From an uncultured Eggerthella sp. (GTDB lineage: Bacteria; Actinomycetota; Coriobacteriia; Coriobacteriales; Eggerthellaceae), in contig USPD01000033.1 of NCBI GenBank assembly GCA_900556585.1, positions 1-7,852 on the forward strand: 7,852 nt of DNA. Reading direction: 5' to 3'. This document shows positions 1 through 6,838 of the stretch, piece after piece. The first letter of the stretch is position 1, and each line of letters opens with the position of its first letter. Below the pieces are notes generated by a model, which was not told the origin of the DNA, ran no database searches, and saw only the letters and a list, made by a program, of their open reading frames with translations. The translations under genes were made by a program, and so were the position numbers.

Positions 1-2157
1 AAAGCTGCAAGCGATGAATCACCTGAATCCGAACGTCTTACTGATCGTCAGATTGATTATGCTGCACATAATGTTACGGATCTCTGTGAAGAAGCGGGAC
101 ATACTGTTTCTGTTGAAGAAGTACAGGACATGGTTGAAAACGAAATCATGGCTCTGCATAAGTTCGAGGTAGCTCGTCGCTACATTATTTATCGCTATGT
201 TCAGAATCTTAAGCGTCAGTCAAACACGACCGACAACAAAATCCTGTCCCTCATTGAATGCAACAATGAGGAGGTAAAGCAGGAAAACTCCAATAAGAAC
301 CCTACGGTAAATTCTGTACAGCGCGACTATATGGCAGGCGAAGTTTCTAAAGACTTAGCTATGCGAATCCTGCTACCAGAAGATGTTGTTCAAGCTCATG
401 AAGAAGGAATTATTCACTTCCATGACTCGGACTACTTCGCGCAGCATATGCATAACTGCGACTTAGTAAACCTGGATGACATGCTTCAGAATGGTACGGT
501 TATTTCGGGCACTATGATCGAAAAGCCTCACAGCTTTTCAACAGCATGCAACATTGCAACGCAGATCATTGCTCAGGTGGCATCAAGCCAGTATGGCGGG
601 CAGTCAATTTCGCTGACGCATCTTGCTCCTTTTGTTGACATTAGCCGCAAGAAAATTCGTCGCGAAGTAATTCATGAACTGAATATGGTAGGCGTTGAGC
701 CATCTGCTGAGCAGCTTTCGGCTATCGTAGAAGAGCGCCTGCGTGATGAGGTTCGTCGTGGTGTTCAAACCATTCAATATCAGGTTGTAACTTTGATGAC
801 TACAAATGGTCAAGCTCCTTTTGTTACGGTGTTCATGTACTTGAATGAAGCTCGCAATGATCAGGAAAAGCATGACCTTGCCATCATTATTGAAGAAGTG
901 CTTCGTCAGCGTTATGAGGGTGTAAAGAATGAGGCAGGCGTTTGGATTACTCCTGCATTCCCTAAGCTAATTTACGTTCTTGAAGAAGATAACGTGCATG
1001 AGGATTCAAAGTATTTCTATTTAACTCAGCTTGCTGCAAAATGCACTGCTAAGCGTATGGTCCCGGACTATATTTCTGAAAAGAAAATGTTTGAACTTAA
1101 GCTTTCTAAGGGTGAAAAGCCAGGTGAGGGCGATTGCTATACCTGCATGGGTTGCCGTTCCTTCTTAACGCCAGATCGTTCTGGCAATGGCTATGACAAC
1201 GTAGCTAATGCGGGCAACTATGAACCAGGTAAGCCTAAGTACTATGGCCGCTTCAACCAGGGTGTTGTAACTATTAACTTGGTGGATGTTGCGTGCTCTT
1301 CATATCGCAACATGGAAAAGTTCTGGGAGATTTTCGAAGAGCGCCTTGAGTTGTGCAAGAAAGCTTTGATGTGCCGTCATAATCGTCTGAAGGGTACCTT
1401 ATCTGATGCTGCTCCTATTCTGTGGCAGTATGGCGCACTTGCTCGTCTTAAGAAGGGCGAAACTATCGATAAGCTTTTGTATGGTGGATACTCAACTATC
1501 AGCTTGGGATACGCAGGGCTTTACGAATGCGTTAAGTACATGACGGGCTATAGTCACACTGATCCGCAGGCAACGCCGTTCGCAATGGCTGTCATGCAGA
1601 AGATGAACGATAAGTGCGCAGAATGGAAGGCCGAAACCGACATTGACTTTTCTCTGTACGGCACGCCGCTTGAGTCTACAACCTACAAGTTCGCTAAGTC
1701 TTTGCAGCGTCGTTTCGGTATTATTCCTGATGTTACTGATAAGAACTACATCACAAACAGCTATCACGTACATGTAACTGAAGAAATTGATGCATTTACT
1801 AAACTCCAGTTTGAAAGCCAGTTCCAGCAGCTTTCTCCTGGTGGCGCAATTTCCTATGTTGAAGTACCTGACATGCAGGATAATCTGAAAGCTGTTATTC
1901 GTGTTATGCAGTTCATCTATGATCACATCATGTATGCGGAACTTAACACCAAGAGCGACTATTGCCAGGTTTGCGGATACGATGGTGAAATTCAGATCGT
2001 GGAAGATGACGGCAAGCTGGTTTGGGAATGCCCAAAGTGCGGTAACCGTGACCAGGAAAAACTCAATGTTGCTCGTCGCACGTGCGGCTACATTGGTACG
2101 CAGTTCTGGAACCAGGGTCGTACCGAAGAAATTCGCGATCGCGTTTTGCACCTTTAG
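1..2157 (+). CDS. nrdD: Anaerobic (class III) ribonucleoside-triphosphate reductase, 5'-partial
   Basis: This enzyme reduces ribonucleoside triphosphates to deoxynucleotides without oxygen, using a glycyl radical. The reading frame is open from base 1, so the true start lies upstream; the ATG at 130 falls inside the N-terminal ATP-cone (allosteric) domain and is not the start. Counting from the first visible codon, 718 residues are seen. The ATP-cone ends near residue 65. The active-site cysteines are probably C183 (in STACNI) and C385 (in MGCRSF). Two C-terminal CxxC pairs (C655/C658 and C677/C680) form the zinc site, and the radical glycine is G696 in RRTCGYIG. The C-terminus (…RDRVLHL) is intact and typical of the family, and the length is usual for NrdD. 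Its activase gene, nrdG, follows. Any NrdR-box control region would lie upstream of the window. Identification is firm; residue roles come from family knowledge. Confidence 0.97.
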   Translation, partial: KAASDESPESERLTDRQIDYAAHNVTDLCEEAGHTVSVEEVQDMVENEIMALHKFEVARRYIIYRYVQNLKRQSNTTDNKILSLIECNNEEVKQENSNKNPTVNSVQRDYMAGEVSKDLAMRILLPEDVVQAHEEGIIHFHDSDYFAQHMHNCDLVNLDDMLQNGTVISGTMIEKPHSFSTACNIATQIIAQVASSQYGGQSISLTHLAPFVDISRKKIRREVIHELNMVGVEPSAEQLSAIVEERLRDEVRRGVQTIQYQVVTLMTTNGQAPFVTVFMYLNEARNDQEKHDLAIIIEEVLRQRYEGVKNEAGVWITPAFPKLIYVLEEDNVHEDSKYFYLTQLAAKCTAKRMVPDYISEKKMFELKLSKGEKPGEGDCYTCMGCRSFLTPDRSGNGYDNVANAGNYEPGKPKYYGRFNQGVVTINLVDVACSSYRNMEKFWEIFEERLELCKKALMCRHNRLKGTLSDAAPILWQYGALARLKKGETIDKLLYGGYSTISLGYAGLYECVKYMTGYSHTDPQATPFAMAVMQKMNDKCAEWKAETDIDFSLYGTPLESTTYKFAKSLQRRFGIIPDVTDKNYITNSYHVHVTEEIDAFTKLQFESQFQQLSPGGAISYVEVPDMQDNLKAVIRVMQFIYDHIMYAELNTKSDYCQVCGYDGEIQIVEDDGKLVWECPKCGNRDQEKLNVARRTCGYIGTQFWNQGRTEEIRDRVLHL

Positions 2158-2188
2158 AATTCTTTGATTAAACGTTACGTTAAAACTG

Positions 2189-2228
2189 GGTTTGAGGGCA
2201 CAATGCTACGCCCTCAAACCTTATTTTT
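2189..2228 (+). terminator. Intrinsic terminator after nrdD
   Basis: A perfect 11-bp inverted repeat, GGTTTGAGGGC (2189-2199) and GCCCTCAAACC (2210-2220), encloses a 10-nt loop and is followed directly by TTATTTTT. This is a classic Rho-independent terminator placed 31 nt after the nrdD stop. It separates nrdD from nrdG, so nrdG is transcribed either by read-through or from its own promoter. I see no convincing promoter in the remaining ~47 nt before nrdG. Confidence 0.9.
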
Positions 2229-2275
2229 GCGTATAGTTATTAGCGGTATTCAGCAAAGTAGTAAGGATGTAAGTA

Positions 2276-2845
2276 ATGAACTACGCCGAAATTAAATATT
2301 GCGATATAGCTAACGGCGAAGGTGTTCGTACTACTTTGTTTGTTTCAGGTTGTCGCCACCATTGCAAAAACTGTTTCCAGCCAGAAACGTGGAGTTTTTC
2401 TTATGGTAATGAGTTCGACAGTGGTATTGAGCAAAAGATCCTTGAAAGCTTGAAAAGTCCGTTTGTTGATGGTATCACGCTCTTGGGCGGGGAGCCTATG
2501 GAGCCAGAAAATCAGCGTGCCTTGCTGCCGTTTCTTCGCAACGTAAAGCAGGCCTATCCAAATAAAACTGTTTGGTGCTATACGGGCGATGTTTTTGAGG
2601 ATTTGCAGGATAAGAATTCTAATAGGCATACTGAAGCCACTGATGAACTACTTAGTCTAATTGATGTTTTGGTAGATGGCCCTTATGTAGAAGCAGAACA
2701 TGATATTTCGCTTCGTTTTAGGGGTTCGCGCAATCAGCGCATTATTGATGTACCATCAACGCTTGCAAGCGGTGCTGTTTGCTTATGGAATGACGATTCA
2801 AACTACGCAACCCACACGTGGGTTGAAAGCGGCGTAGCAATTTAG
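2276..2845 (+). CDS. nrdG: Anaerobic ribonucleotide reductase activating protein (radical SAM)
   Basis: This radical S-adenosylmethionine enzyme generates the glycyl radical on NrdD. The 189-residue product has the CX3CX2C cluster-binding motif at C26, C30 and C33, which would hold the [4Fe-4S] cluster. The SAM-binding GGEP motif follows at residues 71-74, and the early NGEGVRTTLFVSGC segment is characteristic of NrdG. The length is slightly above the usual ~150-175 residues. The ATG at 2276 is supported by AAGGA at 2263-2267, 8 nt upstream, and the radical SAM core begins right after it. It sits downstream of nrdD, as in many anaerobes, but behind a strong terminator. ecfT begins 21 nt after its stop. 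Codon use matches nrdD and eno. Confidence 0.95.
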   Translation: MNYAEIKYCDIANGEGVRTTLFVSGCRHHCKNCFQPETWSFSYGNEFDSGIEQKILESLKSPFVDGITLLGGEPMEPENQRALLPFLRNVKQAYPNKTVWCYTGDVFEDLQDKNSNRHTEATDELLSLIDVLVDGPYVEAEHDISLRFRGSRNQRIIDVPSTLASGAVCLWNDDSNYATHTWVESGVAI

Positions 2846-2866
2846 AAATGTAAGTATTCTGGGGCG

Positions 2867-3700
2867 ATGAATTCAGCATTTTCCTTATATACGTCAGGTT
2901 CGTCTTTCATTCATGTCTGCGATGCCAGAATAAAGCTTATCGCGCTGTTGGTGGTATCGCTTGCGGTTTTACTTGTAAAAAGCTGGATAGGTGTGTGCCT
3001 TGTAGCTGCAATTGTGTTTGGTGCTGTTTTGCTAGCCAAGCTTCCTTTGCTTAGGTTGTTCAAGCTTTCAATTCCTCTTGTAATTCTTCTAATTTTTATA
3101 TGGGTATGTAATGCGTTTACCTTTAGCGTGGATGCTTCAAGTGCTGCTCAGGGGTTGTCGGCTGGGTTTATGGCTGGTTACGAGCCTATGTCATTGTGGG
3201 GTAATTTCGGCTTTAATCCGCAAGGCTGTATGACATCGCTTATGTATGCCGTGCGAATTCTTATTCTATTTTTTGCATCATATGTTGTTTCTTTTACTAC
3301 TGCCGCAGAAGAGCTTACCTTTGCTTTTAGCTTTCTCTTATCATTCTTACGCAGGTTTAGAATTCCAGTGGATGACATAGCCACTATGCTTTCGCTGGCA
3401 ATTCGGTTTATCCCAATGTTGGCTTTGGAATCGCTTCAAATCCGAAAAGCTCAAACATCGCGCGGTGCTCGATTTGAAGCAGGCGGATTGTGGTCTCGTG
3501 TTGTTTCTTGGCGAACGGTGTTTATACCTTTAATAGTTTCAATGTTCAGATGCGCTGCTGTACTTGGACAGGCTATGGAAGCTCGCTGTTATGGCGCAGG
3601 AAAGCGAACGAGTTTAAACAGTGAAGCGGTATCGCGAGCTCAGCTTTTTTGTTCGGCGCTACTTTTATGCGTGTGTATAGTGCTTGTTGTATTTCTGTAA
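2867..3700 (+). CDS. ecfT: Energy-coupling factor transporter transmembrane protein (EcfT/CbiQ family)
   Basis: EcfT is the integral-membrane scaffold of ECF-type ABC importers (vitamins, cobalt, nickel); it links two ATPases to a substrate-binding S component. The 277-residue product opens with the family-like Y-TSGSSFIHVCDARIKL stretch (residues 8-24). Hydrophobic segments lie at about 22-38, 41-57, 67-85, 124-146 and 258-277. The two Ala-Arg-Gly-type coupling motifs that contact the ATPases are visible as SRGAR (198-202) and AMEARCYG (237-243, a degenerate second copy with Cys before Tyr-Gly). A loop of ~35 residues (87-121) separates segments three and four. No alternative in-frame start exists between the nrdG stop and this ATG, and the only purine-rich stretch (GGGG, 2861-2864) is too close for a good ribosome binding site, so translational coupling to nrdG is likely. 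No ecfA or S-component gene is present in the window. The substrate cannot be inferred. Confidence 0.85.
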   Translation: MNSAFSLYTSGSSFIHVCDARIKLIALLVVSLAVLLVKSWIGVCLVAAIVFGAVLLAKLPLLRLFKLSIPLVILLIFIWVCNAFTFSVDASSAAQGLSAGFMAGYEPMSLWGNFGFNPQGCMTSLMYAVRILILFFASYVVSFTTAAEELTFAFSFLLSFLRRFRIPVDDIATMLSLAIRFIPMLALESLQIRKAQTSRGARFEAGGLWSRVVSWRTVFIPLIVSMFRCAAVLGQAMEARCYGAGKRTSLNSEAVSRAQLFCSALLLCVCIVLVVFL

Positions 3701-3797
3701 AAAGGCTGCCGCCCAAAGAAAATAATTCATCGCTTGCCGGTTCTTGCAGCACTCTGGCGCTTTAACAAACAAGTTTCAAGGCCGAACAGGGGGTGCG

Positions 3798-3806
3798 TGG
3801 TATCAT
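3798..3806 (+). promoter_or_regulatory. Candidate extended -10 promoter element for eno
   Basis: TGGTATCAT matches an extended -10 element (TGn plus TATCAT) about 40 nt before the eno start. No good -35 hexamer is visible at 16-18 bp upstream, which extended -10 promoters tolerate. The preceding region (3701-3797) shows no other gene. This is a by-eye match only. Confidence 0.35.
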
Positions 3807-3821
3807 TGTTTCGTTTGGTAA

Positions 3822-5138
<1,317 letters not shown>

Positions 5139-5199
5139 AAGCATATAGTGCTGAATAATAACCAGATGGTAGCTTGAGGTTGCTATCACCTAAGCGAAT

Positions 5200-5231
5200 A
5201 ACGTCACTCTGCATGTTAGGGTGACGTTTTT
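5200..5231 (+). terminator. Intrinsic terminator after eno
   Basis: AACGTCACTC (5200-5209) pairs with GGGTGACGTT (5219-5228) over 10 bp, including one G-T wobble, around a 9-nt loop. The run of T at 5227-5231 completes a Rho-independent terminator 61 nt after the eno stop. A weaker 6-bp hairpin (GGTAGC/GCTATC, about 5168-5187) lies just before it and has no T tract of its own. Confidence 0.85.
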
Positions 5232-5360
5232 GCATATGTTTGCATAGCTGAGCATTGTGACAATTTTACGCTTACCTCAGAACTACTATGTCAGAAGCGC
5301 ACCTGCACGTGGTTTCTGTAGCGCTTACGGAAGAAGCGAAAAGTTTATCTATTTTCGCGC

Positions 5361-5366
5361 TATACT
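5361..5366 (+). promoter_or_regulatory. Candidate -10 box for alr
   Basis: TATACT resembles a sigma-70 type -10 element and lies 65 nt before the GTG start of alr, in AT-rich DNA after the eno terminator. No good -35 hexamer is seen at the expected distance. A 7-bp inverted repeat, GCGAAAA (5336-5342) and TTTTCGC (5352-5358), covers the place where the -35 region would be. Support is weak. Confidence 0.3.
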
Positions 5367-5418
5367 TCTTAGGTTATTTAATTGTATTAATTTGCATACC
5401 GTTCAGAATCATTCAGAA

Positions 5419-5426
5419 AGAAGGAG
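5419..5426 (+). promoter_or_regulatory. Shine-Dalgarno site that selects the GTG start of alr
   Basis: AGAAGGAG lies 5 nt before the GTG at 5432. The longest in-frame start, ATG at 5288, has no purine-rich site in front of it. This is the main reason for annotating alr from 5432. Confidence 0.75.
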
Positions 5427-5431
5427 CTTTC

Positions 5432-6778
5432 GTGCAAGACTTACCAAATGGCTTTACTGGGTTTGCACATCGTCCTAAAAATTCTGTGGCAAACTATCGC
5501 AGGGCAGCTGCGAATCGTTCATCGGTGCAGCAGCATAGCTTTTCAGGAAGCGCAATAAAGGGTTCGCCAAAATATCAGTATGCCCGTTCTGAGGCTACAC
5601 AAAAGCCAAACCCCGTTAATGCTCCAACAGAAGAAGAACTTGCAACAATTGATGATCGTGATCGCCGTTGGGCTTGGGTAGAAATAGATCGAAGTGCTAT
5701 TCAGTACAACGTTATGCAAACAAAGCGTTTGCTTCCAAGTAATTGTCGTTTAATGGCAGTTGTTAAGGCGGATGCATACGGTCATGGTGCAGTTGAAGTG
5801 GCGAAAGCCGCCTGCAATGCAGGTGCTAGCTATTTGGGCGTTGCAACGGTAAATGAAGGTATTGAACTTCGTGAAGCAGGTATGCGTGAGCCAATTCTTA
5901 TTTTATCTGAGCCTCCTGCTGAAGCTATTCCGTTGTTGCTTCACTACCACATTATGCCTTCAGTTTACACAACCGAATTTGCTATAGCTTACGGCGAGGC
6001 CGCTGATGCTCAGGGTATGAAAGCGCCTTATCATTTGGCTATCAATTCAGGAATGAACCGTATCGGTGTTCGTTTCAATACTGTAGTGGAATTTTTATCG
6101 CAGATTAGTTTTCATCGTGCGCTTGAGTTGGAAGGTTGTTTTACACACTTCGCTACGGCAGATGCGATTGAAACGCTTGACTTCCAAATTCAGATTAATC
6201 ATTTTGTTGAAGCTATGCGTGCAGTTGAAGCAGCAGGTATAAATCCAGGTATCGTACATTGTGATAATTCGGCCGCAACGTATCGTTTCCCTAAAACGAA
6301 TTTCGACATGGTTCGTTTAGGCATTGCGATGTATGGGTATCAGCCTGCGCCAGATACTCATCGCATTATTGATCTTCGACCTGCAATGAGCGTTCATGCG
6401 CGCATTACTAACGTGATGGTTGTGCCTATGAGCGAAGGGGTAAGCTACGGAATGAATTATCGTAGCCCTGGCAGTGTAAAAATTTGCACAGTTCCTGTTG
6501 GCTATGCTGATGGTTTGATGCGCCTTCTTTCTGGCAAGATAGATTTTGCTTACCAAAATAGAACGGTTCACCAGGTGGGCAATATCTGTATGGATCAGTG
6601 CATGGTAGACCTGACTCAGGTGCCTGATGCCCAGATCGGGGATACTGCCGTCATCTACGGCAACGGCAGCGACAATGCGCCCGATATCCAGGAGATCAGC
6701 CAGCTGGCCCAGACTAACAAAAATGAGATTGTTTCCAGGCTCTCATCACGACCTGCCAGGATTTATATGAATGCCTGA
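5432..6778 (+). CDS. alr: Alanine racemase with N-terminal extension; possible mosaic gene
   Basis: Alr interconverts L- and D-alanine with pyridoxal phosphate (PLP) and supplies D-alanine for peptidoglycan. From the GTG at 5432 the product has 448 residues, longer than the usual ~360-390. The fold-type III barrel starts at RRWAWVEIDRSA (about residues 78-89). The PLP lysine is K112 in AVVKADAYGHG, the catalytic tyrosine is Y339 in EGVSYG, and the substrate-contact CMDQ motif is at 386-389. Residues 1-77 are basic, Ser/Gln/Ala-rich and predicted to be disordered. The position usually held by the gate tyrosine near the C-terminus is N431 (TNKNEI). From about codon 380-394 onward, codon use shifts to GC-rich choices (ATC, CTG, GTC, GAG, AGG) and stays so into the next gene, suggesting a joined 3' end. 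The frame is nevertheless intact. An upstream ATG (5288) is open in frame but judged unlikely. Confidence 0.93.
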   Translation: MQDLPNGFTGFAHRPKNSVANYRRAAANRSSVQQHSFSGSAIKGSPKYQYARSEATQKPNPVNAPTEEELATIDDRDRRWAWVEIDRSAIQYNVMQTKRLLPSNCRLMAVVKADAYGHGAVEVAKAACNAGASYLGVATVNEGIELREAGMREPILILSEPPAEAIPLLLHYHIMPSVYTTEFAIAYGEAADAQGMKAPYHLAINSGMNRIGVRFNTVVEFLSQISFHRALELEGCFTHFATADAIETLDFQIQINHFVEAMRAVEAAGINPGIVHCDNSAATYRFPKTNFDMVRLGIAMYGYQPAPDTHRIIDLRPAMSVHARITNVMVVPMSEGVSYGMNYRSPGSVKICTVPVGYADGLMRLLSGKIDFAYQNRTVHQVGNICMDQCMVDLTQVPDAQIGDTAVIYGNGSDNAPDIQEISQLAQTNKNEIVSRLSSRPARIYMNA

Positions 6779-6805
6779 CCAGGTGCACGTTATTTTTGCT
6801 TCTTA

Positions 6806-6823
6806 TTTATAAAGTTTATAAAG
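6806..6823. repeat. Tandem duplication of a 9-bp unit
   Basis: TTTATAAAG occurs twice back to back (6806-6814 and 6815-6823) just before the M20 ribosome binding site. Because the unit is itself nearly palindromic, the pair also reads as an inverted repeat, TTATAAA-G-TTTATAA (6807-6821). It may be chance in AT-rich leader DNA, or a binding site or slippage product. Confidence 0.6.
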
Positions 6824-6829
6824 AAAGGA
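6824..6829 (+). promoter_or_regulatory. Ribosome binding site of the M20 amidohydrolase gene
   Basis: AAAGGA ends 9 nt before the ATG at 6839. It is immediately preceded by a tandem 9-bp repeat, TTTATAAAG twice (6806-6823). This supports the ATG at 6839 as the start. Confidence 0.65.
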
Positions 6830-6838
6830 TGTAATAAC

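Noticed and set aside
1492..2151. Minus-strand reading frame (219 codons) opposite the 3' part of nrdD
   Set aside because: It is fully antisense to the conserved zinc-site and glycyl-radical region of nrdD, with no motifs and no ribosome binding site of note.
2171..2181. Small dyad AACGT-T-ACGTT just after nrdD
   Set aside because: It is too short to distinguish from chance and has no promoter next to it. The adjacent 11-bp terminator explains the region better.
3704..3765. Possible terminator hairpins between ecfT and eno (GCTGC/GCAGC; GCCGG/CTGGC)
   Set aside because: Stems are only 5 bp, with long loops and no adjacent T tract of useful length. I cannot support a terminator here.
5257..5478. 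73-codon + strand frame overlapping the start of alr
   Set aside because: It is out of frame with alr, crosses the promoter-like region and the alr start, and its product has no recognisable features. It has no supporting ribosome binding site.
6770..6797. Possible terminator after alr (CCTGACCAGG followed by TTATTTTT)
   Set aside because: The inverted repeat is about 4 bp with a 2-nt loop, and is separated from the T-rich stretch by several bases. It would not form a stable terminator.
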